Shown here piece after piece: positions 27,001 to 34,734 of a DNA stretch of 64,000 nt (position 1 is its first letter; every line of letters starts with the position of its first letter). The stretch spans positions 6,054,024 to 6,118,023 of the forward strand of contig JASSKH010000001.1 in NCBI GenBank assembly GCA_031763025.1. The letters run 5' to 3'. A program made the translations under genes and the position numbers. Under the pieces are notes generated by a model. The model ran no database searches. It saw nothing but the letters and a program-made list of their open reading frames with translations, and had not been told where the DNA came from. Source of the DNA: Macrocystis pyrifera (taxonomy: Eukaryota; Sar; Phaeophyceae; Laminariales; Laminariaceae).

Positions 27001-29605
27001 GATGGGTGCTGTATTGGGATGTGTTGCCGCGGTGTTGTTCTGTGTGTTGTGTGTTGTCAGTCGCTTCGACGAGGGTTCGCGAGAGAAAGTCAGTCCAACA
27101 AGCAAGAATGCTGGCAGCGGTTATGTTCTTTATGATACCGTTCGTACCAGGTAGTACAGCAGTTTGCGACACTCTGGATATTAACAGGAGGATTGTTTGG
27201 TATCTTGATATCGATAACCACACGCTCCTTAAATTCCCGTTCGAAGCGGTACATGTATATGATATACCACTATGTCCCTCAACGTGAGTACAGTATGTAT
27301 ATATTAATTCAATACAAGAGTTCCTTATCTTTTCGGAAGAGAATAACACTCGTACATACTTTTTGTTCCATGTTTTCGTTTGGATTTTTGTTTGTTCGTT
27401 TGGTTGTTTTGTTGGTTACGTCTTGTGATGATTTTCTGGGGTCTTTTTTAGGTTGACTCTTTAAGGACTGCAGTTCCGCTTTGGGAACGAAGCACTCAGA
27501 ATTTGAGAGATTTATCACCCAAAACTGAGTGATTTATCACCCAAAACTGAGGGCTTTATCCCCCCAAACTGAGTGCTTTATCACCCAAAACTGAGTGCTT
27601 TATCCCCCCAAACTGAGTGCTTTATCCCCCCAAACTGAGTGCTCTATCACCAAAAACTGAGTGATTTATCACCCAAAACAGGACTGCAGTCCTAGTAGGG
27701 TGAACGAAGGCTTCTTTCTACGTTCCGTACTGCAACAGCTGTGATGACTTCGCCCGCGCCGAAGCAATAAAGACCGGGGAAGCCCTCCCCACCACAACCC
27801 CGACACGGTTCTGAAAACTTTGCTCGCATCTAGATCCCATTCGACCCTGTCTGCCTGCCTGTCGGCCTCCATCTTATGCAAACAGGCGTTAACAATTATG
27901 CTAGGTGATCTATACCAGGTGTTTTATTTTTTGGTAATGTTAAATAAATCCGTACACGATCGGAGTATCACGCACAGCTTGTAAAATTACGATACTGAGT
28001 TTCGACAAAATCCTCGACCTTCCTACAGTACGTAGCTGGTGTTTTTTTGGGTGCTGGGAGAACTCACTCTAAACTTTCGCTTGAGCTTGGTCGGTGTTAC
28101 TTTTGCTCGGTTGCTTGCCTTGCCCGGTGATGGCCACTTCTTTTTTCTTCAGCTCTTCAAGAGCTCTTTTGGGTTGTGCGTTCTCAACCGGTGGGTACGT
28201 ACGAGTAGCTGTCACGAGAAACGGACGCCTGCTTTTTTCTCTTTCTCCCTTTTCCCCCTCGGACTTTCATCTCACGCGCAATGCCGCAGGGGAGGTTTGT
28301 ATTTTTTTGCCTAAAAACTTAGTTGTTTGCTTTTGCGTTCTCTCTGCGTGTGTCCTTGTTCTGCACAGCAAATCGACGGCGATGGAAACGCCTACCTCAG
28401 GGGGGTGGTTGCCTCCGGTCCCCTCGGCGATGGAGCATCCGACCAGGAAAAGGAGGGTGTCGGGGCAGGAGACGAAGACCGAGACAGGGAAGGACAAAAG
28501 GAAAACGATTCCGCCTCAGTTAACGCCTCAGTTGGCGGTGGAAACGCCGGGAGGGGTCGGGCGACGCGGGGTAAGATAAGCGGGAGGGCTGATGGTGGGA
28601 GTGGGAAAGGAGACGGCGCTATCGTTGGTGTCAGGACGAGCGCAGGTGGGGGGGGCAAAGGCAAGGGCAAGGGTAAGGCTTCGGTTGGCGCTGCTGAAGA
28701 GAGTGCCGATAACGGTTCCGGGAACGGTCGGAAGAACGGTGTGAAGGGTGGGACGAGAAACAGCGCTAAAAACGGTGCGGAGGATGGGGCGAAGAACGGT
28801 GCTGGGAGCGTCGCGAAGAAGACCGGTGCCAGGAGCGGCTCGCAAAAGAAGGTGACGGTGGGAAAATTGACGTGATATGAATGTATTGGCAATTTTTTGG
28901 GATTGTTGTTGATCCTTTCGTAACTCTAGCTCCACGTAGATTTGGCCTTAAAACGTGTTCTCGGGAAGCTTGGCTCAGAAATTCATCTCAGGGGGTGTGA
29001 TATTTCGGGTGTTATACATGACTTTATGGCTTTCCTTCTTTTGCGGACCGACGGCAGGAAATATTTTTAGATACGTACAAGTGGTTGGTCTTGTTAGGTC
29101 GACGGCTACTAGTGTTGTGTTTGTTTACTGCTCCAGCTGCGCGATTGCATGTATTCCCTTTTCGGCGATGCTTGTTTAACGGGCAAACGGGTGAAAAATG
29201 TCCCTTTCGTAGTATTCCTTAAGGTTAACAATCGTTGAGGTTATGTGCCCACTGTTTTGCTTGTTATGTGTAGATAATAATATTAAGCGTGATATTTTGC
29301 ATTTTACGGTCCGCCCATTATATACGTACAATTCTTAGAAGTGCGTCAGCTGTGGATGTGATCGATTGCGGGGTTAATACTCAGCCTTGCAAGATGCGTG
29401 CCGCATCTGGCACGTTTGTCATATTTTCCATGTCCGTAGTTGTGGCGTTGATGATAATGACGGTCGTTTTTTTCTTAAGCTCTCCCCGGTCCCCGTGTGC
29501 GCCGTTTTAATCCCGGTTTTCCTACAGAAGGAAGCCGATCTGCCCGGGTCAACCCACTCAAAGAAGGTACCTGGGCGCCGCTCGACGCGCACAACGGTGA
29601 AATGA
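352..29605 (+). CDS. NCAPD3: Condensin II complex subunit D3 (5' end outside window), 23 exons
   Basis: This is the HEAT-repeat subunit of condensin II, which binds SMC2/SMC4 and kleisin CAP-H2 and compacts mitotic chromosomes. Exons: 352-501, 942-1078, 2473-2588, 4029-4243, 5175-5305, 6062-6146, 6810-6914, 9253-9358, 10312-10441, 11309-11420, 11703-11819, 14203-14361, 15619-15970, 17028-17095, 18278-18399, 19557-19674, 20882-21057, 24447-24624, 25819-25923, 26411-26626, 28153-28190, 28369-28570, 29528-29605. All junctions are GT-AG and every phase matches, giving 1071 codons plus TGA. The core (GKLCLRDKELAKSSVNILVR, DYVKWRGLLLFRFLATIVD, SVYSTMLDHMSDEHKITVT) follows animal NCAPD3 almost position by position. 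Animal D3 is about 1500 residues, so several hundred N-terminal residues lie upstream. Least certain are the start of exon 13 (15619 or 15628) and exons 21-23. Confidence 0.93.
1194..1304. mobile_element. Family A MITE, degenerate
   Basis: Decayed ends (TGCGGGGAGATATAGTAAA and ATCCCCCGCAATA) keep the layout and the internal AGGTTTTTGTGTGT of family A. Confidence 0.5.
3610..3900. repeat. Family F repeat, inverted (GCCGGGACGGAGCA type)
   Basis: CGAACACCTCACGGCGCTTC, CTGCCTGGTCGGCCAAACCC, GGGATGCGAGGGTCTATGGT and GAAAGGGATGCGTGGTCAAT match F in reverse. It lies directly upstream of NCAPD3 exon 4. Confidence 0.78.
4985..5095. repeat. Family C module, diverged
   Basis: GAGCTGTGAGTCCGACCGAT, TCAATACTCAACTTTGCAAT and GCGCGCTTGTTCTGCATCCC align to the GTCAGCTGTGAG module. 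Similar diverged copies lie at 25568-25670 and 29338-29405. Confidence 0.6.
6325..6703. mobile_element. Family D element (GATCTATCTG type), with nested B MITE
   Basis: The ends CTCGGACAGATGATC and GATCTATCCGAG form an inverted repeat. Inside are GTTCCTCACGTGCCGTTGTG and CTGCCTTATAGGGCAGATAG. It lies between NCAPD3 exons 6 and 7. Confidence 0.78.
6592..6668. mobile_element. Family B MITE nested in a D element
   Basis: Palindrome-like 75-85 bp unit: GCAGTCCTGTTTTGGGGACA, then TTGTCCCCGAAACGGAACTG. It interrupts the D element between ATATCTAG and CAAGTGGGAAT. Confidence 0.8.
6968..7011 (+). repeat. G44 homopolymer after an NCAPD3 donor
   Basis: Forty-four G residues begin 53 nt after the donor of exon 7. 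Confidence 0.85.
7016..7200. repeat. Family F repeat
   Basis: GGCCATTGACCACGGATCCC, GCATGGCTGTAGTCGTATGA and CCGGGACGGAGCACGTCGGG, with a G44 run just before it. Confidence 0.8.
7914..7996. mobile_element. Family B MITE
   Basis: CAGTCCCGTTTAGGGGGACG ... TTTGTCCCCTAAACGGGACC, ends TAGCAC/GTCCTAAAA. Imperfect inverted repeat with an AGTCAAATTCTAAGTAG loop. Confidence 0.8.
8120..8224. mobile_element. Family A MITE
   Basis: The ends are TTACGGGAGACCATAGTA and ACTATATTCCCCCGTGA, flanked by TA on both sides. It is about 105 bp in NCAPD3 intron 7. Confidence 0.85.
8378..8456. mobile_element. Family B MITE
   Basis: AGGACTGCTGTAGTCCCC ... TTGTCCGCAAAACGGAACTG. One of five copies clustered in NCAPD3 intron 7. 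Confidence 0.75.
8553..8634. mobile_element. Family B MITE
   Basis: TAGTACTGACGTCCCGTTTT ... TTTGTCCCTAAATCGGGACT, same loop ACTTGGAATTAGAGTGG. Confidence 0.78.
8877..8950. mobile_element. Family B MITE
   Basis: GAGACTGCAGTCTCCGTTCT ... TTTCCCCCGAAACGGGACTG, inside a run of AAGGGGTTTT-type short repeats. Confidence 0.72.
9126..9186. mobile_element. Family B MITE, partial
   Basis: The right half is clear (GTAATTTGTCCCCAAAACGG, GATTGCAGTTCTAAA); the left half is mostly lost. Confidence 0.6.
10242..10271. repeat. (TTG)n microsatellite
   Basis: Nine or so TTG triplets about 40 bp before the acceptor of NCAPD3 exon 9. Confidence 0.85.
10478..10750. mobile_element. Family D element
   Basis: It shares CAGTTCCTTACCTGACATTG, GTGCAGGATCTATCTGC and GTCCCACCCGG with other D copies. 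It begins 37 bp after the donor of NCAPD3 exon 9. Confidence 0.72.
10942..11193. mobile_element. Family E MITE (AGGGCTGGGCA ends)
   Basis: Terminal inverted repeats AGGGCTGGGCA and TGCCCAGCCCT. The interior has CTGATTGACCTGGCCAGTAT and GGGAGGAGAGAGGGG. It lies 115 bp before NCAPD3 exon 10. Confidence 0.85.
12037..12275. repeat. GCGATA-type hexamer satellite
   Basis: Imperfect repeats of GCGATA, CGATAA and TATCGATA, dense from 12180 to 12270, in NCAPD3 intron 11. Confidence 0.8.
12422..12527. mobile_element. Family A MITE
   Basis: The terminal inverted repeats are TTACGGTGGACCATAGTAAA and ACTATGACCCCCCGTAA, with TA duplicated at both edges. Confidence 0.88.
12658..12698. repeat. (AGATC)n microsatellite
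   Basis: About eight perfect AGATC units before ACATCTCC. Confidence 0.9.
13015..13215. repeat. Family F repeat
   Basis: GCATGGCCGTAGTCGTATGA, CCCTACAATGCCGGGACGGA, CTTGCACCAAGCGCGAAGCG and GAAGGGTGAGCTGCATCCTA. Confidence 0.82.
13540..13770. repeat. Family F repeat carrying a TATTAATA insertion
   Basis: It has the same order as 13015-13215, but CATCCTACTAAG of other copies reads CATCCTATTAATACTAAG here (TATTAATA at 13733-13740). Confidence 0.82.
13878..14006. repeat. 23-24-bp tandem repeat (GGATCTAGATCATCCATATA)
   Basis: Six consecutive units of ATCCATATAGGATCTAGATC with one or two changes each; each holds the palindrome GATCTAGATC. Confidence 0.88.
14132..14195 (+). repeat. C64 homopolymer at an NCAPD3 acceptor
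   Basis: Sixty-four uninterrupted C residues end 7 nt before the acceptor AG of exon 12 and must act as its polypyrimidine tract. Confidence 0.85.
15135..15335. repeat. GGGTC/GACCC-rich foldback repeat
   Basis: GGTCGGGTCCGGTCGGGTCG on the left and GACCGACCCGACCTGACGTG on the right can fold back, then GCGAGGTTCGACGC and GAACAGCCCT. A relative lies at 21415-21585. Confidence 0.65.
15354..15437. mobile_element. Family B MITE
   Basis: TAGAACTGCTGTCCCGTGTT ... TTGTCCCTAAAACGAGACTG, CAGTCTAAAAGG at the right end. Confidence 0.78.
15975..16480. repeat. GGTTTGGTTGGGAT minisatellite
   Basis: Degenerate units TGGTTTGGT, GGTTGGGATGG and GTTGGTTTGG run on both sides of a family A MITE in NCAPD3 intron 13. 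Confidence 0.8.
16209..16313. mobile_element. Family A MITE
   Basis: TTACGGGGGGGGCTAGTAAA ... ACTATGGCCCCCCGTAA with flanking TA. It sits inside a GGTTTGGTTGGGAT minisatellite, which gives a clear insertion boundary. Confidence 0.88.
17890..18150 (+). pseudogene. Two decayed copies of the 5' edge of NCAPD3 exon 15
   Basis: The block CCATGGTAAGGTGGCCTTGA, spanning the acceptor and first codons of exon 15 (18268 onward), is preceded by near copies at 17901 and 18093, spacings 192 and 175 bp. Each copy extends about 50 bp into coding-like sequence and has similar T-rich upstream sequence. In both copies the acceptor AG has changed (TATG, TACG instead of TAAG). Indels follow within 20 bp, so neither can serve as an exon in frame. 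This looks like local tandem duplication of an intron/exon boundary followed by decay. Confidence 0.85.
18484..18910. repeat. Family C repeat (AACCGGCACTA / GTCAGCTGTGAGTTCGACTG modules)
   Basis: It contains GTCAGCTGTGAGTTCGACTG, GATACTCAACTTTGCAAGCT, GCGGCAACCAACCGGCACTA and CAAGCGATTTGACAGGCACT in the order seen at 41390-42060. It is probably a composite transposon remnant. Confidence 0.75.
21274..21377. mobile_element. Family A MITE
   Basis: Ends TTACGGGGATCCATAGTTAA and ACTATGGTCCCCCGTAA; TA on the right, decayed on the left. Confidence 0.85.
21415..21585. repeat. GGGTC/GACCC-rich foldback repeat
   Basis: GACCCGTGGGTCGGGCCAGA ... CAGACCCGACCCGACTCGAC, then CCCGCGAACAGCCCC, matching the end of the 15135 copy. 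Confidence 0.65.
21624..21893. mobile_element. Family E MITE, inverted
   Basis: AGGGCTGGGCACTGGCTGG ... GTGCCAGTGCCTACCCAGACCT. The interior is the reverse complement of the other copies. Confidence 0.8.
22015..22160. repeat. Family C repeat, partial
   Basis: GCGGCAACCAACCAGCACTA, TAATCCCATCTGCTGTGCCA and CTATAGAGGGACCACTGCTG. Confidence 0.72.
22611..22686. mobile_element. Family B MITE
   Basis: TAGGACTTCAGTCCCGTTTT ... TTGTCCCGAAAACGGGACTG. Flanks repeat AACCATGTTA/TTAACATGGTT, so the hairpin extends outside the family ends. Confidence 0.8.
23256..23467. mobile_element. Family A MITE (outer copy) split by a nested copy
   Basis: The left part ends ACCTATTTTTAC at 23331-23332 and the right part resumes ACAATGTTTGG after 23431. 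The family consensus reads TTTTTACTAACAAT across this point, so a single TA was hit and duplicated. Confidence 0.9.
23335..23429. mobile_element. Family A MITE nested inside another family A copy
   Basis: It begins TTACGGGGGAGCACAG and ends AGACCCCCGTAA, with TA at 23333-23334 and 23430-23431. This proves TA as the target-site duplication of the family. Confidence 0.92.
23620..24360. repeat. Family F repeat cluster, inverted, with C-runs
   Basis: At least three partial F copies in reverse orientation, separated by C22 (23698-23719), C75 (24008-24082) and C24 (24330-24353), 90-750 bp before NCAPD3 exon 18. Confidence 0.8.
24640..24850. repeat. Family C repeat, inverted
   Basis: GTGCGGAGTAATTAGTGCCG and GAATCGCTTGGCA in reverse orientation, starting 20 bp after the donor of NCAPD3 exon 18. 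Confidence 0.68.
25150..25360. mobile_element. Family D element, inverted
   Basis: Reverse orientation: GTATGATCTAGCTCATGTTG, GCATGCTTCCTGGGTCCGA, CCTGCACAGTATGTC, ATCTATCTGTAGATGATC. Confidence 0.7.
26715..26990. repeat. Two family F half elements after NCAPD3 exon 20
   Basis: GTTGTTGCTCGCCTATAAGT ... GAGACAGAGCC at 26715-26785, and GACCGTTGACCACGCATCCC ... GAGACGGAGC at 26945-26985. Confidence 0.65.
27466..27694. mobile_element. Family B MITE with an amplified internal tandem repeat
   Basis: The two ends are normal (GGACTGCAGTTCCGCTTTGG and AGGACTGCAGTCCTAG). The loop holds about eight or nine copies of a 22-bp unit, AACTGAGTGCTTTATC with CCCCCA or ACCCAA. Confidence 0.85.
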
Positions 29606-30924
29606 AGAACTGAACGTTTCGAAACCGCCGTTCGTGAAACGGTTATTTTATCGTTGAGCCCAAAGGGTATGTATATTGCGCCGCATTGGCGACGATGACG
29701 GCAGCGGCGATTTCTGCCCCAGCAAGCAGATATACACACGCATGCGCATACTAATACATTCATCCTTGCGTTAGCTGCCAGGAGGTGCTTGAGTTAGTTA
29801 GTGTCTGGGGGGGGGGGGTAATAGGTGGGAGTTGGGACAGGCGTACGGCACGTGTTACGCGAGCGGGAGGGGTTTACAGGAGGCGGAGTACTACGTGGGA
29901 GTTCAAACAGACCAAAGGCGTTTTATTTTACTTTTTTTTTGGGGGGGGGGGGGGGGGGGGGGTGAGACATATGTGTAGGAGTTGGAACATGCCAACGACG
30001 CGTTTTGGGCATGGGGGGGGGGGGGGGGGGGGGGGGGAGGCGGGGTTACAGGATGGGAGTGTACAGCTGATGGCGTACCGTGTGCCATGTGCTAAGCCTT
30101 CTTCGGTGTCGAAGTTGATGCCGCTACAGACGGTGTCCATTGCGGATTGCGGTATGGTGGCTCGCCAATGCCTTTCGCTGCGCTGCGTATTGCAGTGATC
30201 ATGCCTGTTTGGTATCGTTGTTGTTTCTGCTATGAATACGTACGGTATAAGATGAGGGATCGTCGTATATGCGAGAGGTTGCTCGCTCGCCATGCCTTTC
30301 GTTGCGCTACCTCAATGCCGGTACTTTTTTTCTTGCCGGGTAGATGCAGAATCGTTCAAAAGTTGGTTCGTGTACGTCGTTTATTTTTTTTCCGGTATAG
30401 GCGCGGGTAGCTACGTAGCAGTGAAACGGCGTGGTTAACGTCTTTCCCAAGCCGCAGGCGCCGGTTTTTTCTCGGCGTTTCGTCGTGGGGCAAGCAAGAA
30501 TAGTCGTTTAGTCCAATTATCTTGTACCTGGTGCGTATGTAAGCTTACCCTTTCGTTCGTTCGTTCCTCGCGTCCTATGTACCTATGGTCAATGGTAACT
30601 TCAGTGTTAACTTTTCAGATAGCCAGCGAAGCGATCCTGACGGGTGCTTAACCTAGGCAGCACTCTGTCCAGGTCGATCGGCTACTCGGTCCGGAATTGG
30701 ACTGTTTTGGTACCGTATAAACGCCGAAACGGTCCTTATGTGTGTCCCAACAGAGTAGTATTATTTGTTTCTTGGGTGTTCAGCTGGCGGTTGGTTAGAT
30801 ATGTTTTTTTTTTCTCTGTGACATGGCAGCGGGCAAGCAAGCGAAATGGAGCCGCCCTGGAAGCTCTCTCGTGAGGATGGCGCTACTGCTAACAAGGGGG
30901 GTGTCTTTAATAGGGAATGTTCTC

Positions 30925-31095
30925 TGGGGGGTACCCGGGTACGTACCCGAGTTTGACCACTGTGCGTTACCCGAGTGCGTACCCGAGTATGATCTACCCG
31001 AGTATCCGGGCATGACCACTCTGGAGGTACCCGGGTACCTACCCGATTGCGATCAAAACAGCCAGGTTCAGTACCCGCGTATAGACCTGGGTATC
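30925..31095. repeat. TACCCGAGTA / TACCCGGGTA repeat cluster
   Basis: About ten TACCC-starting decamers (TACCCGGGTA, TACCCGAGTT, TACCCGAGTG, TACCCGAGTA) in 160 bp, several palindromic. Confidence 0.8.
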
Positions 31096-31779
31096 CAAGA
31101 GTATGTTACACATACCCAACCTCCAGCAGTACATCCTTGTGAAGTGCTCCTAATAGTAGTACTGCTTGTAGTTGAAACAGTTGAAACGGTGTCTATTGTA
31201 CTCTACTAATACATCGCACCACCGCTCGGCATGAAATATGCTGTCATCTTGGGCGCGCCGAGGCGTCTATTGGCCATATTATACTGCTTTTAGTGTCGGG
31301 GCGGTCAATCAAGGGGCCAAGGCGCTGTCTCCTTCGAGGACAGGTGGTAGCATGTTTTTGCTCGGTATGATGGTCGTGGGCCCTGGTTCATTGATTGGAG
31401 GGCTTCACGAAAGGAGGCGACTCGTTGGACGAGGCGCCTTCTCGTTCGGCGGGTTTCGACATTCGGTGTGGGATTACGCTTTTTCCCTTGAATGTTTCAC
31501 TGTAGTACTTGAATTATATGTGATATTTACTGATATTACTCGGGATAGCTCCCTCAAGCAGGCGGTCAAGGCAGGCGGACACGATCAAAATCATGCTGGG
31601 ACGGCTGTTTATTTTGTGCCACTTCTGAGTGTGTCTGTTGTGAATATTTCATGCTGAAACGATAACGGTTATAATTATTAGCACTTCACGGTCTCGATCT
31701 TCCAAGGGAGATCTGTTAATATTCTTGATATTTTGCACCAGTATGATTTACCAGAGGGTATCATAGCTCATGATGTTGC

Positions 31780-31975
31780 TCGGTGGAACCCGGAAATTGT
31801 GCATGATCTGGCTGTGGCACATGTTTCCTGGGTGTGATATATCTGCCCTATAAGGCAGATCCTGCACAACCTCTCACAACGGCAGGTGATGTTCTATCTG
31901 TATATGATATATCTGTAAATCATCTGTCTGTAGATGATCCATCTGTAGATGATCTATCTGCAGATGATCTGTCCT
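31780..31975. mobile_element. Family D element, inverted
   Basis: CACATGTTTCCTGGGTGTGA, CTGCCCTATAAGGCAGATCC, CACAACCTCTCACAACGGCA, then repeated ATCTGTAGATGATC. Confidence 0.75.
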
Positions 31976-32489
31976 ACGAGTAGTTGTGGAATACCTGGTA
32001 GTTTTTGCTGGTATATACCAGGTACCAGGTATGATTTGCATACGCACATACATACGCAGAAACCATGTGTGTGTTGTTTGCGCCAGCCAGTGATTTGCCT
32101 ACAGGAGGCGGGACAGTCTTCGGTCGGACAGGCTCGGACTTCTCGAGACATCACTCAGGCACCCTACGTAGGAGTAGGTAAACCTTGGGAACACAGAGTA
32201 AGTAGTTCCACCCCATTTTTCGTCGTTGGCTTAGACTATTAATAGTGCATATATATAGGTTTGAGATACACCTGTTAATACCTGGGTCCAAACAAGGGTG
32301 GTAAAAGGCCGCACAACCTACTGCTGCTGTGCCTACGGTACATTAACAGTATGGTTTGGTTCGCTATCCCAGGGCCCCTGTTGAAGTCCCCGACCTCAGC
32401 AGCCCAGACTGCATCCTCTTGCCAATAGAAGAAGCCAGTTTCCCGGTGATACAATACGTGCTGCTGTAGATGAACGCCGCGGTACATAC

Positions 32490-32575
32490 GTAGGGGCGGC
32501 GCCTTATTTTTTTCTGCGCTCCCGGGGGTTGGCGCCTTAATTTTTTCTGCACTCTCACGCGGGTGGCGCCTTCCC
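32490..32575. repeat. Three tandem copies of a 33-bp unit
   Basis: GGCGCCTTATTTTTTTCTGC, GGCGCCTTAATTTTTTCTGC and GGCGCCTTCCCATTTTC each follow a CTCxCGxGGGT stretch. Confidence 0.8.
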
Positions 32576-33238
32576 ATTTTCTTAGTTCCTCACATGAATT
32601 GAGGTCAATAATGTCTCACCCGAAGGATGACTGCTTCGAACACGTTTCAAATTCGCTACACGATCACTGAGCCAGAATGGAGCATTGATGAGGAATAGGA
32701 TGTACTATATATACCGGTAGCTAAAATGAAATGATGTGGGGAATGGAAACTGGGAAACGGCTGGCAGAGAAGCGTATGAGAGATACTACTGATTTACGGA
32801 AGGATATTCGGTTTATATAGGAACGGCATCTACGCTATGTTGTCGGAAGGCAAGCGTAATAATAATCAATGAGCCAGTCACTCCTGAAATAAACACACAC
32901 CAGACACCCGGAGGATATGACTCTCCCGGGTGGCTATCTCCACCGCACCTGCCCCTCTCGGGGGTCAGGTCGAGTCAACGTCCCCAAACGCCAGAGGTGA
33001 CAACAAACAGCAGTCTGCTCTGCTTTTGCAACGAACGGGAGCTACTACTGGCTAAATTGACACACGACACGTATTCTCAACGCAAAGGTGTGGTGAGAGG
33101 GTTTTTTTCCCCAATCCGCCGGAGGACAAAACCAAAAACGAAAAAAAGAGCAAGCATGGTATACTACGGTGTGCTGTATGCAGTAATGAAAGTGCCACGC
33201 TAACCGGTATGATAAGTTGCTCACTTAAGAATTAGAAC

Positions 33239-33318
33239 TAACTGCAGTCCCGTTTGGGGGACAAACCAGTCAAATCCTAAGTACTTTGTCCCTCAAACGG
33301 GCTGACTGCTGTCCTAAA
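33239..33318. mobile_element. Family B MITE
   Basis: ACTGCAGTCCCGTTTGGGGG ... TTTGTCCCTCAAACGGGCTG, then CTGTCCTAAAACGG. Confidence 0.78.
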
Positions 33319-33469
33319 ACGGTTAAAACCGATCAGAAAAAAATGTTGAGCCCAAGAGTGCAACTAACTCCTATTAATACTACCGTGGGATGAGTCCGTG
33401 TACATGGCTCTCCTCGCTTCGAGTTTTCGTTGTCGTGGAGTTTCACAGGTACGAGCATTGGGTATAATG

Positions 33470-33840
33470 TTTATTGTAGAGCAGGGCAAGGGTTGCCCTG
33501 CTGCTCCCTAGGTGTTACCATTCAGTACAAAAAGGTTGGACTGAGGTACGGAAATTCTCTCGCGACGCAGATACTTGCCAGGTAGAATCTTAGTAAAATT
33601 CAATTTTACTTGTTTGAAGATGCTACTGCTGTTGTTGTTGACGCTATTTATTGTTCATTGTAGAGCAGGGCAGGGGTTGCCCTGCTGTTCCCTAGGTGTT
33701 ACCATTTAATGCAAGGTTGGACTGAGGTATGGAAATTCTCTCGCGACGTAGATACTTGCTATTAATAGGTAGCATTTTATTTGGTTGAAGATGCTACTGT
33801 TGACGCTATTTATTGTTCATTGCGTGGCTTTTCAGAAGAA
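33470..33840. repeat. Tandem duplication of about 183 bp
   Basis: ATTGTAGAGCAGGGCAAGGG at 33474 recurs at 33657. Both copies continue with CCCTAGGTGTTACCATT, GGTTGGACTGAGGTA and AATTCTCTCGCGACG. A third start (ATTTATTGTTCATTG) follows at 33807. Confidence 0.88.
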
Positions 33841-34104
33841 AGAAGTGATAACAACAGCAGATTTTCACAGGTACCAGGTATAATTTTACATCTGATTCAA
33901 TCAATCAACCATCAAAACCTCGGGAGAAAGATAGAAAAAAGCAGAGAAGGATCATCAGTTGTTCATGTTTGCTTTTCGAGCATTTATTTCGCGTGGTGAT
34001 TATTCCGGGGCGCCATTATCGTCGCGGTGGTTGGTGGTCGTTGGGGGGAGCGGCGTATTAAGCGGTGAGCAACGCTCAGTGACTTCTTGTCGAACCCGAA
34101 AAAG

Positions 34105-34335
34105 CTTAAAATTGAAGGTCCCCGGATCCAACAATCTTCGACTTGAAGGTGATCCAACCCAACAACAGCCAACTTGAAGGTACCCAAACCCAACCATTTT
34201 CAAGTTGAAGGTCTCCGGATTCCGAACCCATCCATCTTTAACGTGGAGGGTTTCCTGGATATAAAACCCAAGAAAATTCAACTTGAAGGTTTCCGGAATC
34301 CGATTCCAGCCATGTTTAACTTGGAAAGGTTCCGT
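34105..34335. repeat. Diverged 30-39-bp tandem repeat (CAACTTGAAGGT)
   Basis: Seven units headed AAATTGAAGGTC, GACTTGAAGGTG, AACTTGAAGGTA, AAGTTGAAGGTC, ACGTGGAGGGTT, AACTTGAAGGTT and AACTTGGAAAGGTT, each with a CCGGATTCCAACCC-like middle. Confidence 0.82.
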
Positions 34336-34734
34336 CCACAAGCAAAGAGTAGATCTCGCCCCTCCTCGCTCTCCTCTTCCTCTCCCATGCGCACAATTTC
34401 TGCTACCTAAAGTCGTTTCGTTTCGTTTTCAATTTTTTCGAACGTGCCGTCCATGGCGGCGGAGGAAAAAAAAAACACAACAAAAAAACGCCCTTTTTTT
34501 CCTATTTCGGTAACGCCCGTTTCCGCAACTTCCCAACCCCCATCCAGGCCACACCGCAAAAAATAAAACCTAACAGCCCTTTAGTACACTCACACACGTC
34601 GAGTGCAAAAACACATCATCATGCATGCTACAGATACTAAACCCCTCTATCACTTTTTTTTCATTGTTTTTCTTCCTTAAATTTGTTAACCCAAGTGCCG
34701 CCGTTGTTGTTGTTCCTGTTTTTTGTTTCCGGTG

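Larger units (their letters stand above)
20882..29605 (+). other. NCAPD3: NCAPD3 exons 17-23: disordered, TP-rich C-terminal tail
   Basis: The tail is poly-Ala and then Ser/Thr-Pro and basic rich. Exon 17 has about 20 Ala then GPPRTPKARRSMGDGG. Exon 18 has APRTPMAAVLKSARKTPFQ, exon 19 TPLQLRTPREAV, exon 20 HPAKRRRWSVSVAPPPD. Exon 21 is a 38-nt microexon with a T-rich acceptor and GTGGGT donor. It is the piece that shifts phase so that exon 22 reads METPTSGG, PTRKRRVSG and PPQLTPQLAVETPGG, and exon 23 ends RRSTRTTVK-stop. Repeated TP and basic motifs resemble the CDK-regulated tail of animal D3 (inference). Without exon 21, exon 22 would be read in another frame to a stop at 28873-28875. Confidence 0.72.

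Noticed and set aside
28327..28875. 182-codon plus-strand ORF, Gly/Lys/Asn-rich, as the NCAPD3 last exon
   Set aside because: It needs exon 20 to join 28369 directly. The model with the 38-nt exon gives a TP-rich frame with better codon bias and a proper GTAAGA donor at 28571. It is kept only as a possible alternative tail.
31238..31657. 139-codon plus-strand ORF (two hydrophobic stretches)
   Set aside because: No family resemblance, weak codon bias and no splice partners; likely chance.
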